Both the position numbers and the translations under genes were made by a program. DNA of 64,000 bases, from the NCBI RefSeq assembly GCF_003096195.1, contig NZ_CP023004.1, positions 1,344,501 to 1,408,500 of the forward strand, given 5' to 3'. Position 1 is the stretch's first letter; every line of letters begins with the position of its first letter. This DNA is from Ereboglobus luteus. GTDB taxonomy: Bacteria > Verrucomicrobiota > Verrucomicrobiia > Opitutales > Opitutaceae. The notes below the pieces were generated by a model, which ran no database searches, was not told the DNA's origin, and saw nothing but the letters and a program-made list of their open reading frames with translations. Positions 1-9,500 of this stretch are shown here, in pieces.

Positions 1-37
1 CTACAAAAGAGAGAGTATTAATCCGATATATAATCCT

Positions 38-265
38 ATGAAAAAGATAGCATTGATAGAAGTCATGCTAGATGACGATGTTCCCGAGTATATGGACGGC
101 ATTTTACGCATTGGTTCTGTTATCTCGAAAAATGAGAATGATGATGAGATTAAAGACCACCAAGAACTTGTTAATAATAATGAGTTTCATTCCAAAGATG
201 AAATCATTCGTTACATAGCAAAGAAACTGAAGGTCGAAGAAACTATTGTTCAAATCATAGAATAA
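38..265 (+). CDS. Small acidic hypothetical protein
   Basis: This 75-residue ORF starts with MKKIALIEV and is rich in Asp, Glu, Asn and Ile. I do not recognise a family. It has no signal peptide or membrane segment. Its base composition is clearly more AT-rich than the housekeeping genes further right, like that of the next gene, so the left edge looks like acquired DNA. An overlapping minus-strand ORF exists, but the codon use and the hydrophilic composition favour this strand. It could be an independent small gene or a partner of the following gene. Confidence 0.45.
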   Translation: MKKIALIEVMLDDDVPEYMDGILRIGSVISKNENDDEIKDHQELVNNNEFHSKDEIIRYIAKKLKVEETIVQIIE

Positions 266-372
266 GAAAAAAGACCTCGAACTCGGTGCCAAAGCTGACA
301 CGAATGGACGTATGGTCAGCTATTTGACCCCGTAGCCCGCGTGCCCCAGATCCATCTTAAACATTTAACTCT

Positions 373-1461
373 ATGAGTGAAGACATTACTGAAAAACCAG
401 CGTCCAAAGTTAGGGTAGAAAAAAAAAGCTCCAAGCCCGCGAAAAAGAGAATTCAGAAGGAATCTTCCGGCAACGCCGCCTATCCACGCCATAGTCTTGC
501 TAAAGTTTTGCGCGTTCCTGAGGCTATGCTTGCTCAAAATGCGGGCAAGAACTGCACCGAGAAGGAAGCAGCTAAATTTGTCGGCGTTGGTTACGGAGGT
601 CCATTCCGACTTGAGATTAGTTCCTGCTTGAAATTTGGCCTACTCGACAGGCCTTCATCGGGCACTCTCGCGATTACCGATTTGGCTCGGCGTGCTCTGC
701 GGCCACAAAACCCCAGCGACGATATAAAAGCTTTACAGGAGGCTGTTTTGAAAGCACCTCAAATATCGGAGGTATACGAGCATTATCGAGGTGAAAATCT
801 CCCAGATAAAAAATTCTTTGAAAACGCGCTTATAGACAAGTTCAAAGTCCCTCTCGATAAAATAGCCGATTTTATCAACATTTTTGAACAATCTCTTGAA
901 AAAGCGAAGCTTATTCAGAAGATTGATGATCGAACTAGGGTAATTGACGTCACCGAATCTATTCCAGGACAGCAAGAAGAGGTGCGTCTCAAAAAAATCG
1001 GGAAAGATGTCAAAGTCGCATCCGATGACTCTTGCTTTGTGATGATGCCATTTGCTGATCCAATCGGTTCATATTACGAGAAAATCTACGAACCGGCTAT
1101 ACTCAAGGCAGGATTAAATCCTGTTCGCGCAGATAATGAAATTTTTGGCACTGGGAAGATTATGGATCAAATTTGGAGTGGCATTTATGCCGCCCGCATA
1201 TTGGTGGCTGAATTGACAAGCAGAAATCCCAACGTTTTCTATGAGCTTGGACTCGCTCACGCACTACGCAAACCCGTTGTTCTTGTATCGGCAACTGAGG
1301 CTGATGTGCCTTTTGACCTCAAACACATTCGTGTAATCTATTATGAAATGACCGATCCATTTTGGGGACAAAAATTAATGGATAAAGTGTCGGAAAACAT
1401 TCTTTCCGCTCTCAAAAATCCAGAGGAGGCAATTCTTCCTAGGGTTCTTGAGAATAAATAA
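373..1461 (+). CDS. Protein with C-terminal TIR-/deoxyribosyltransferase-like nucleotide-binding domain
   Basis: The product has 362 residues. After a Lys/Ser-rich leader of about 35 residues comes a helical, winged-helix-like region (about 36-200). The C-terminal domain (about 218-350) has the FVMMPF strand near residue 222, a DNEIFGTGKIMDQIW segment near 254, and NPNVFYELGLAHAL near 287. This pattern belongs to the Rossmann-like superfamily linking nucleoside 2-deoxyribosyltransferases and bacterial TIR-like domains, where the Glu of the YELG-type helix is the usual catalytic candidate. In this superfamily such domains often hydrolyse nucleotides or NAD in antiphage systems; for this protein that is inference. 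The only neighbour is a small AT-rich ORF, and upstream context lies outside the window. Confidence 0.7.
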   Translation: MSEDITEKPASKVRVEKKSSKPAKKRIQKESSGNAAYPRHSLAKVLRVPEAMLAQNAGKNCTEKEAAKFVGVGYGGPFRLEISSCLKFGLLDRPSSGTLAITDLARRALRPQNPSDDIKALQEAVLKAPQISEVYEHYRGENLPDKKFFENALIDKFKVPLDKIADFINIFEQSLEKAKLIQKIDDRTRVIDVTESIPGQQEEVRLKKIGKDVKVASDDSCFVMMPFADPIGSYYEKIYEPAILKAGLNPVRADNEIFGTGKIMDQIWSGIYAARILVAELTSRNPNVFYELGLAHALRKPVVLVSATEADVPFDLKHIRVIYYEMTDPFWGQKLMDKVSENILSALKNPEEAILPRVLENK

Positions 1462-1676
1462 CGCTAACAAGATGCGTTCGCTCCCTTTTTTGTCGCCGGA
1501 ATAAGGAGTCCATTCAAATTAGATTCTCACTTTACAGGGACAATTAAGCCGTGTCCATAATATCGAAGTAGACTCAGGTTGAAGTTCGGTGATTTCTCCC
1601 CGTTGCCGAAACGCGACTGGTGCCGCGCAAGAGGACAATCAAGGCGCAGTTGACTTCCGCGCTGAAATTCAGACAT

Positions 1677-1760
1677 GGGCAGGATGCCCATGCTACTCAA
1701 TCCCACGGGCGAGTCGCCCGTGCCACCCAAACCTGCGGGCAGGATGCCCGCGCTCCCAGG
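1677..1760. repeat. Clustered short palindromes (GGGCGAGTCGCCC family)
   Basis: The gene-free stretch 1462-1787 contains tandem small palindromes: GGGCAGGATGCCC twice (1677-1689 and from 1737) and GGGCGAGTCGCCC between them, separated by CCAAACC-type linkers. A 25-bp block (1702-1726) recurs exactly at 55706-55730 inside the tricorn protease gene. Short ORFs across it only translate the repeat and are not genes. Nothing else is visible in this intergenic region. Confidence 0.8.
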
Positions 1761-1787
1761 CACAAGCGCGTTCCGGCCCGCCGCGGC

Positions 1788-2132
1788 TCATCCGTTGAGC
1801 GCGCGGGCTTCCTCGGCAAGGTCGCGCTCCATTTTGGCGCAGACGAGGCCGCATAGCTGGTCCACCACTGAATCTGCCAGCTCGTAATTCACAAATACCC
1901 CGGCGCGCGATTTTTTGACCAGGCGCGCCCCGTGCAACACCGTCAGGTGCTTCGACACGTTCGCCTGGCTCAGGCCCGTCGCCTCGACGAGCTCGCCCAC
2001 CGACAGGGATCCCTCCTGCAACGCCTGCAGGAGCCGCAGCCGGGACGGCTCGGACAGGGTCGCAAACAACATCGACGCCCTCTGGAGCTGGGGCTCGGAG
2101 AGTTTCTTATTTGACTTTTTTTTCACGGACAT
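1788..2132 (-). CDS. ArsR-family transcriptional regulator
   Basis: The 114-residue protein is a winged-helix regulator of the ArsR/SmtB family. It has the typical FATLSEPSRLRLLQAL helix near residues 23-38 and the recognition helix LSQANVSKHLTVL near 54-66. The ELCVCDL metal site of ArsR/SmtB is absent. A CGLVC pair sits in the C-terminal helix, which could be a thiol sensor; that is inference. It diverges from the sulfur oxidoreductase gene with about 60 bp between the starts, so it very likely controls that gene and itself. Sulfide- or persulfide-responsive ArsR proteins (SqrR/BigR type) often sit beside rhodanese/CoADR genes. Confidence 0.85.
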   Translation of the reverse strand: MSVKKKSNKKLSEPQLQRASMLFATLSEPSRLRLLQALQEGSLSVGELVEATGLSQANVSKHLTVLHGARLVKKSRAGVFVNYELADSVVDQLCGLVCAKMERDLAEEARALNG

Positions 2133-2137
2133 GGCTC

Positions 2138-2169
2138 TTGACGTATTACTGATTAGTTATATGGTTATA
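2138..2169 (+). promoter_or_regulatory. Possible promoter with repeated GTTATA operator
   Basis: In the short divergent region there is a TTGACG hexamer (2138-2143) and, 16 bp on, TATGGT (2160-2165), a weak sigma70-like pair facing the oxidoreductase gene. A direct repeat of GTTATA (2156-2161 and 2164-2169) overlaps the -10 element, where an ArsR-type repressor would bind. This is a pattern reading only. Confidence 0.3.
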
Positions 2170-2193
2170 AGTGAAATTGTTTTTTAATCAACC

Positions 2194-4686
2194 ATGAACT
2201 CCAGTCAAACACAACCATCATCACGTCTCCGCGTTCTCATCGTCGGCGGTGTCGCGGCGGGCGCTTCCGCGGCGGCCCGCGCGCGCCGTCTTTCCGAGGG
2301 CGCGCACATTACCATCATCGAGCGCGGTCCCGATGTTTCCTTTGCCAATTGCGGCCTGCCATATCACATCGGCGGCGAAATCGCCGATCGCTCGCGGCTC
2401 GCCCTTCACACGCCCGAAAGTCTCGCGGAGCTTCTTAATGTGGAGGTGCGCACTAGGACGGAGGCCGTCGCCATCGACGCCCGGGGCAGGACGCTTGCCT
2501 TGCGCAATCTCGATACGGGCGCGGAGGAGACGCTTTCCTATGACAAGCTGGTGCTGGCGCCCGGCGCCGCCCCGTTGCGTCCGCCGCTGCCCGGCATAGA
2601 TAATCCGGCAATCCATACGCTGCGTTCCTTGCAGGACATGGACCGCATCAAGGCGGCGGCGGCCTCCGCCCGGTCGGTCCTGATTGTGGGGGGCGGTTTT
2701 ATCGGACTGGAAATGGTGGAGCAGTTGCGTCACCTCGAAAAACAGGTGACGCTCGTCGAGACCAACGATCAGGTGCTCCCCCAGGTCGATGCCGAAATCG
2801 CCGGGCCGATCGCCTCCACGCTTCGCACGCATGATGTCGAGCTGGTTCTTGGCGATGCCGCCGAGTCGTTTGCTCCGGGTAAATCACCGGCGGGCGACGC
2901 GGTTGTCACGCGGCTGAAATCGGGCCGGGAAATCACGGCGGACATGGTGATCCTTTCCATCGGGGTGAAACCCGAAAACGCCCTTGCCTCCGCGGCCGGT
3001 CTCGAGCTCGGGGCGCGCGGGGCGATAAAGGTCAACCAGTGGATGCAAACCAGCGATCCGGACATCTATGCGGCAGGCGACGTGGTCGAGGGCGCAGATC
3101 GCATTTTTGGCGGGGCGATGCACCTCGCGCTCGGCGGGCCCGCGAATCGCCAGGGGCGAGTCATTGCCGACCATATTTTCCTCGGGCCTGAGAAGGCGCA
3201 TCCTTATCCCGGGCACATCGGAACCGCCATTGTGCGCGTTTTTGACATGGCCGCCGGGGTCACTGGTTGGACGGAAAAACGTCTGCGCCAAGCGGGCACG
3301 GCCTTTGAGTCCACGATTGTCACGGATCATCAACACGCCGGCTACTATCCCGGCGCCACGCCGCTCACGATCAAGCTCCTCTGGTCGCCAGCGGACGGGC
3401 GGCTTCTCGGCGCGCAGGCATTCGGCGCGGATGGCGTGGACAAACGCCTTGATGTTCTCGCCACGGCCCTGGCCGGGCGCATGTCCATCGACGAGCTCGC
3501 CCAGCTGGAGCTGGCCTACGCGCCGCCCTTTGGCAGCGCCCGCGATGTTGTGAACACGGCCGCGTTCACCGCGCAAAACCAGCGTGACGGCCTTGTTAAA
3601 ATTGTCCCGAAAATCACCGCCGACCGGCATTTGATCGACGTGCGGCCGCAAGCCGTCGCATCAATCGATCCGCTGCCCGACTCGACCAACATCCCTTTTT
3701 CGGACCTGCGCTCCCGGCTCGGCGAATTGGATGCGGGGAAAAAATACGCCGTCACTTGCAGCTTGGGAAAAACCAGCTACTTCGCCGCACGAATCCTCAT
3801 GCAGCACGGTTTTGACGTGGTCAGCGTGGCCGGCGGCCTGAAGATGTCCCGGCCCGTCGAATCCGAAAAAACGCAGCCGCAACCCGCAACCGCAGCGCCG
3901 GTTTCGAAGGACGGGTCGCTTCCCGAGGATGCGCGGATTGTCGAATCGCTTGATTGCACGGGCATGAGTTGTCCCGGACCGTTGCTGCAACTCAAGTCCC
4001 GGATGGAAACGCTCGCCTCCGGCGCGGAGTTGCATGTGACGGCTTCCGATCCGGGATTCGCGCACGATGTCCGCGCGTTTTGCCGTTCCGCCAATCACGA
4101 GCTGCTCGGGGTGAGCAGCGGGAAGGGCATCATTTCCGCGCGCATTCGCAAAACCGCCGGCGCCTCCATTTCCGCGCCCGCGACATCCTCGCCACAAGCG
4201 ACCGCGCGCCGCAAGGGAGCCACGGTCGTTGTGTTTTCCGGGGAAATGGACAAGGTCATGGCCTCGCTGGTCATCGCAAACGGCGCCGCGGCGCTCGGCG
4301 GCAAAGTCACGATGTTTTTCACCTTTTGGGGACTGAACGCATTGCGTCGCGAACGCCCCGTGCAAGTCCCGGGGAAAAAGTCGCTGCTCGACCGGATGTT
4401 TTCATGGATGCTGCCGAGGGGCCTGTCGCGACTGCCCCTGTCCAAAATGAACTTCGGCGGCGCGGGCCGGGCCATGATGAAACACCAGATGGCCACCAAA
4501 AACCTGCCAAATCTCGCCGGTTTGCTGGGCTCGGCCAAAATGTCGGGCGTGCGATTTGTGGCCTGCACCATGTCGATGGAGGCGATGGGAATACAACCCG
4601 AGGAGTTGATTGACGGAGTCGAGTTTGGCGGAGTCGCCGACTATCTCGATTCCGCCGAACTCTCCGGCACAAACCTCTTCGCGTAA
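2194..4686 (+). CDS. CoA-disulfide reductase-rhodanese-TusA-DsrE fusion
   Basis: The 830-residue protein chains four sulfur-handling domains. Residues 1-455 are an FAD/NAD(P)H disulfide reductase of the CoADR type, with a GGVAAGASAAARARR dinucleotide fold, the single redox Cys in FANCGLPYHIGG near 50, and a second nucleotide fold (VGGGFIGLEMVEQL) near 168. Residues 465-548 are a rhodanese with its Cys in VTCSLGK. Residues 580-655 are TusA-like with the CPGP motif. Residues 670-830 are DsrE/F-like with Cys in VACTMSMEAMG. CoADR-rhodanese fusions reduce CoA persulfides or polysulfide; the TusA and DsrE parts probably relay the sulfane sulfur within one chain. Likely regulated by the divergent ArsR gene. 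Confidence 0.9.
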   Translation: MNSSQTQPSSRLRVLIVGGVAAGASAAARARRLSEGAHITIIERGPDVSFANCGLPYHIGGEIADRSRLALHTPESLAELLNVEVRTRTEAVAIDARGRTLALRNLDTGAEETLSYDKLVLAPGAAPLRPPLPGIDNPAIHTLRSLQDMDRIKAAAASARSVLIVGGGFIGLEMVEQLRHLEKQVTLVETNDQVLPQVDAEIAGPIASTLRTHDVELVLGDAAESFAPGKSPAGDAVVTRLKSGREITADMVILSIGVKPENALASAAGLELGARGAIKVNQWMQTSDPDIYAAGDVVEGADRIFGGAMHLALGGPANRQGRVIADHIFLGPEKAHPYPGHIGTAIVRVFDMAAGVTGWTEKRLRQAGTAFESTIVTDHQHAGYYPGATPLTIKLLWSPADGRLLGAQAFGADGVDKRLDVLATALAGRMSIDELAQLELAYAPPFGSARDVVNTAAFTAQNQRDGLVKIVPKITADRHLIDVRPQAVASIDPLPDSTNIPFSDLRSRLGELDAGKKYAVTCSLGKTSYFAARILMQHGFDVVSVAGGLKMSRPVESEKTQPQPATAAPVSKDGSLPEDARIVESLDCTGMSCPGPLLQLKSRMETLASGAELHVTASDPGFAHDVRAFCRSANHELLGVSSGKGIISARIRKTAGASISAPATSSPQATARRKGATVVVFSGEMDKVMASLVIANGAAALGGKVTMFFTFWGLNALRRERPVQVPGKKSLLDRMFSWMLPRGLSRLPLSKMNFGGAGRAMMKHQMATKNLPNLAGLLGSAKMSGVRFVACTMSMEAMGIQPEELIDGVEFGGVADYLDSAELSGTNLFA

Positions 4687-4693
4687 AAGCACC

Positions 4694-4719
4694 GTAGGGG
4701 CGCACTTGGCGTGCGCCCT
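4694..4719. repeat. GTAGGGGCGCAC-type palindrome
   Basis: A 26-bp palindromic unit directly follows the oxidoreductase stop. It opens with GTAGGGGCGCAC and closes with GTGCGCCCT. It matches one arm of the larger inverted repeat at 24641-24738 apart from the central TTGGC/CTTGC bases. It may also act as a hairpin in the 3' end of the transcript. Confidence 0.7.
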
Positions 4720-4823
4720 GATGCGCGCCCGCTTTGTGCACTAAAAAGATTGAGGTGCCCTGAAAAAACAAACAACAGTCCAAGGTGAAAATCGGCACCC
4801 ATAGCCTCCAAAATACCATTCCC

Positions 4824-5894
4824 GTGAAACGTTTCATAAACCCTGTCCATCGAGCCTCATTATTTGTCTTTGCGTTTTTTGTTGCTGGAATTTGTTGTCC
4901 CGCACAAACGCGCTCGTCCGCCCGTGCCGCCATGCCGCGCGATGCCGCCAAAGTGCTCACCATCGGAAACAGCTTTGCGAACGACGCCACCTCGTTTCTG
5001 CCGCAAATCGTGGAATCCACAGGACGGCAGCTCGTGCTCTTTCGCGCCAACCTAGGCGGTTGTTCGCTTGAGCGCCATGCGCGCCATCTCAAGGCCGCGC
5101 TTGCCAATCCCGACGCTCCCGAGGGCAGCCCGTATACCAACAACGCCAAGGTGCTCGGCATTGCCGGCAAGAAAAAAGTCAGCCTTCCCGAGGCGCTTGC
5201 CGCCGTGGAATGGGATTTTGTCACGATCCAAGAGTGGAGCCAGCGGAGCTTCAAGCCGGAGTATCAGGAGCCCCACGCGAAGCAGCTCATCGACGCGATT
5301 CGCAAGTATGCGCCAAAGGCCGAAATCGTCATTCACCAGACTTGGGCATACCGGGAAGACCACCCCTGGTATCAGAAGGGCGACGGCCTCACCCAGCGGA
5401 AAATGTATGACGGCCTGCGCGCCGCCTACAAGGAGCTCTCCGCGCGCTACGGACTGCGCATACTGCCATCCGGCGATGCGATGCAGGCCGCGCGCGCCAC
5501 GCCGCGCTGGACCTACGAACCCGACAAGAATTTCGACTTCAAAAATCCGCCGGAGGGAAAATTGCCCGAGCAAAAAGGCAGCCTCAACATCGGCTGGCGC
5601 TGGCGCGTCAAGAATGGCAAACAAGAGTTCGGCTTGGATGCGATTCACGCCAATACCGCCGGAAAATATCTCACGGGCTGCGTTTTCTTCGAGGGCTTTT
5701 TTGGCGTGGATTGCTCGCAAGTGAAGTTTGTGCCCGAGGATTTGCCGGCGGATGCCGCCGAGGATTTGCGCCGCATCGCGCACTCCGTTTCGCTTGGGAA
5801 AAAGACGCAGGATTGCCGCCCCTCCAACGACGGAAAGCGCATGCCGCCAAGTTCGAATAAAAATCTGAAAATAGAGACGCCGGCGAAGCGCTAG
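4824..5894 (+). CDS. Secreted SGNH-type hydrolase (DUF4886-like)
   Basis: From the GTG at 4824 the product has 356 residues and begins with a signal peptide (VKRF, then a hydrophobic stretch to CCPAQ). An in-frame ATG at 4785 would only add a polar leader. The mature part opens with VLTIGNSFANDAT, where the Ser of GNSF is the block-I nucleophile of SGNH esterases, and ends with DAIHAN, which supplies the block-V Asp and His. This matches the DUF4886 group, often found in carbohydrate-degrading Verrucomicrobiota and Bacteroidota. The substrate is not readable; an acetylated polysaccharide is plausible. It stands alone. Confidence 0.75.
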   Translation: MKRFINPVHRASLFVFAFFVAGICCPAQTRSSARAAMPRDAAKVLTIGNSFANDATSFLPQIVESTGRQLVLFRANLGGCSLERHARHLKAALANPDAPEGSPYTNNAKVLGIAGKKKVSLPEALAAVEWDFVTIQEWSQRSFKPEYQEPHAKQLIDAIRKYAPKAEIVIHQTWAYREDHPWYQKGDGLTQRKMYDGLRAAYKELSARYGLRILPSGDAMQAARATPRWTYEPDKNFDFKNPPEGKLPEQKGSLNIGWRWRVKNGKQEFGLDAIHANTAGKYLTGCVFFEGFFGVDCSQVKFVPEDLPADAAEDLRRIAHSVSLGKKTQDCRPSNDGKRMPPSSNKNLKIETPAKR

Positions 5895-6054
5895 TTTCGC
5901 CGGACACTGCGGGGTTTTATTTTACATAAACATTATTCTGAAAAACATTTCGGAGCCGCAGATGAACCCAGCGCGGCACAGCCGCAGCCGAAGGGAATGG
6001 CCGCAAAGAGACGCCCTACGAGTCTGCGAGTGGCCTGACAAGGGACCGGAAATT

Positions 6055-6172
6055 TTTAGCCACAAAAAGGCACAAAAATAATCCCCACCCTGGTTGAAAT
6101 TTTACGCGCGCCTATAGGCGCCTCGAAGCGTTGAATAGCCGGACAGAAACTTTGTGCCTTTTTGTGGCTAAA
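6055..6172. repeat. 118-bp element with perfect 22-bp inverted ends
   Basis: The arms at 6055-6076 and 6151-6172 are exact reverse complements (TTTAGCCACAAAAAGG... to its complement) and enclose about 74 bp. It lies in the 686-bp gene-free stretch 5895-6580. No ORF is inside. It looks like a small non-autonomous repeat unit. Confidence 0.75.
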
Positions 6173-6313
6173 TGGATTGTGGTTTGAATGCCTTTTCTCA
6201 TAGGAGAATCATGCGTTTCAGCGGTGATTCTTTGGGGATTGTTTGCAGATAAACAAATGCACACGGCAAATTAATGACGCGCGCCGCCTTTGCCCAAGCC
6301 TTCTGCCTTATCT

Positions 6314-6350
6314 TGTTTGTATCTGCGTTTATCTGTGTCCATCTGTGGTT
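6314..6350. repeat. ATCTG tandem-like repeat
   Basis: ATCTG recurs at 10-bp spacing within the segment reading ...ATCTGCGTTTATCTGTGTCC.... Such ATCTG-rich phrases are scattered in intergenic DNA of Planctomycetes and Verrucomicrobia. The short ORF crossing it (6243-6485) is a repeat translation and is not called. The rest of 5895-6580 shows nothing I can assign. Confidence 0.5.
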
Positions 6351-6580
6351 GGTTTTTTTCGGAATCACTGCGTTCGGAATTCATCACGATCAAACACTGT
6401 TCGGATTTTGAAAAATCCAACAAAACTCATCAGTCATTCTTTTAATGAAATGAAGAAATTGATGGTAAATTCTTCAACAGGTTGAGGAAAACGCCGATCG
6501 AATCTTGCGGCATCTATTTTTCCCTATCGACAAAGACCGGTCCTGCGTGTTTTAGGAATCCCTTCCCTTCTTTCCACACC

Positions 6581-9500
6581 ATGCTCATCCATCACGGCTC
6601 CTCCGCTCTCTCTGAATTTCGCCTCGCCAAACTCCGGCAGGACCTAGCCGACGCCGGCGTGCCGGTCGCCCGCATCTCCGCGCAATTCATCCACATCGCC
6701 GAACTTGCCGACCCCGCCGCAAAATCCCTCTCCGCCGACGAGCAAGCCGTTTTCGAAAAAATCCTCACCTACGGACCCGCGGACTCCGGCAATTCCGCAA
6801 CCCGCAATTCCCAATCCGCATTCTACATCGTCACACCGCGCCCCGGCACCATTTCGCCGTGGTCCTCCAAGGCCACAGGCATCGCGCACATTTGCGGACT
6901 CGCCGCCATCAAGCGCATCGAGCGCGTCATCGCCTACACCTTCGAATTCGCACCCGGCACGCCGGACACATTCCGCATTCCGCAATCCGCGTTCCGCATT
7001 TTCTCGGATCGCATGACGCAGGCCGTCTTTGAAAAACTCGGCGACCTCACCGCGCTTTTCTCGCATGAAGCCCCCCGTCCGCTCACGACCATTCCCGTCC
7101 TTGCGCAAGGCCGCGCCGCGCTCGTCGAGGCCAACCAAACCCTCGGCCTCGCGCTCGCCGAGGACGAAATCGACTACCTCGTAAACGCCTTCACCGGCCT
7201 CAAGCGCGACCCCAACGACATCGAGCTCATGATGTTTGCGCAGGCCAACTCCGAGCACTGCCGCCACAAAATCTTCAACGCCACCTGGGACATCGACGGC
7301 CAGCCGCAAGACCGCTCGCTGTTCCAGATGATCAAGAACACCTACCAGCTCCACAGCGACGGCATCCTCTCCGCCTACAAGGACAACTCCGCGGTCATCG
7401 AGGGCACCCGCGCCGCCCGTTTCTTCCGCGACCCCGCCACCGGCGAATACATCACGCGCGAGGAGGACATCCACATCATGTGCAAGGCCGAGACGCACAA
7501 CCATCCCACGGCCATCTCGCCGTTCCCCGGCGCGTCGACCGCCGCCGGCGGCGAAATCCGTGACGAAGGCGCCACGGGCCGCGGCGCCCGCCCCAAGGCC
7601 GGACTCACCGGCATCAGCGTATCCAATCTTCAAATACCCGGCGCGCTCCAGCCCTGGGAAAAGGACAACGGCAAACCCGGCCGCATCGTCAGCGCGCTCG
7701 ACGTCACAATCGACGGCCCGCTCGGCGCCGCCGCCTTCAACAACGAATTCGGCCGCCCAAGCATCAACGGCTACTTCCGCACATTCGAGCAAGCCGTCCC
7801 CGCCGCCAAACCCTCCTCTCCTGACTCCTCTCTCCTGACTCCTGACTCCTCCACCGCAGCGGAGCTGCGCGGCTATCACAAACCCATCATGCTCGGCGGC
7901 GGCCTCGGCAACATCCGTCCGGCGCACATCAAGAAAGGCGTGATCAACCCCGGCGACCACATCGTCGTCATCGGCGGCCCCGCAATGCTCATCGGTCTCG
8001 GCGGCGGCGCGGCCAGCTCGATGGCCGGCGGAAGCGGCAGCGATGATCTCGATTTCGCCAGCGTCCAGCGCGACAACGCCGAAATGCAATGCCGCTGCCA
8101 GGAAGTCATCGACCACTGCTGGGCACTCGGCGACGATAACCCGATCGCCTTCATCCACGACGTCGGCGCGGGCGGCGTGAGCAACGCCATCCCCGAGCTC
8201 GTCAACGACGGCGGACGCGGCGGACGCGTCAACCTGCGCGCCCTCCCCAACGACGAGCCGGGCATGTCGCCCCTCGAAATCTGGTGCAACGAATCGCAGG
8301 AACGCTACGTGCTCGCCATCCCCGCCTCGCGCATCGAAACCTTCAAGGCCCTCTGCGCCCGCGAACGCTGCCCCTACGCCATCGTCGGCGCCGTCACCGA
8401 GGAAAAACAACTCGTCATCGAGGATCCGTATTTCAAAAACACACCCATCGACCTGCCCCTCGAAGTCCTCCTCGGCAAACCCCCGCGCATGCACCGCAGC
8501 GAAAAAACGCTCATCCGCCCGCAGCGCCCGCTCGACCTCGGCGGCACCACGCTCGCCGAAGCCGCGCGCCGCATCCTCGCGCACCCCGCCGTCGCCGACA
8601 AAACCTTCCTCATCACCATCGGCGACCGCAGCGTCACCGGCCTCATCTCGCGCGACCAGTTGGTCGGCCCCTGGCAGGTGCCCGTCGCCGATTGCGGCGT
8701 GACCGCCACCGCATTCGACACCTTCGCCGGCGAAGCCATGGCCATGGGCGAGCGCACACCCGTCGCCGTCAACAACGCCCCCGCCTCCGCGCGCCTCGCC
8801 GTCGGCGAAGCGCTCACCAACCTCGCCGCCGCCAGCATCCCCGACCTCGGCCGCGTCAACCTCTCCGCAAACTGGATGGCCGCGCCCGCGCATTCCGGCG
8901 ACGCCGCCGACCTCTACGCCGCCGTGCGCGCCGTCGGCATGGAACTCTGCCCCGCGCTCGGCATCACCATCCCCGTCGGCAAGGACTCCCTGAGCATGGC
9001 CACCGCGTGGACGGAAAAAGACGCCGCCACCGGCAAGGAAACACGCAAGAGCGTCATCTCCCCCATCTCGCTCATCGTCTCCGCCTTCGCGCCCGTTGCC
9101 GACATCCGCAAAACGCTCACTCCGCAACTCATCACCGACACCGAGGCCGGCGGCGAAACCGTGCTGCTCCTCATCGACCTCGGTCGCGGCAAAAACCGAC
9201 TCGGCGGCAGCATCCTCGCGCAAACCCTCTCGCAAATGGGCGAGGCCACGCCCGACGTGGACAACCCCGCCGACCTGAAAAACTTCTGGAACGCGATCCA
9301 GCAACTCAACGCACAGGACAAAATCCTCGCCTACCACGACCGCAGCGACGGCGGCCTCTTCGCCACCGTCACCGAAATGGCCTTCGCCGGAAACACCGGC
9401 GCGGACATAGCGATCCCCGGCGGCGCGACGACGCAACCCGACCTGTTCGCGCAATATTTCTCCGAGGAACTCGGCGCCGTCCTGCAAATCCGCGCCGCCG

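Noticed and set aside
1527-1763. Small ORFs over the palindromes near 1.7 kb
   Set aside because: They translate only the GGGCGAGTCGCCC-type repeats (AGILPAG and GTGDSPVG phrases), a common artefact of these repeats.
6243-6485. 80-codon ORF upstream of purL
   Set aside because: It overlaps the ATCTG repeat region and has no conserved features.
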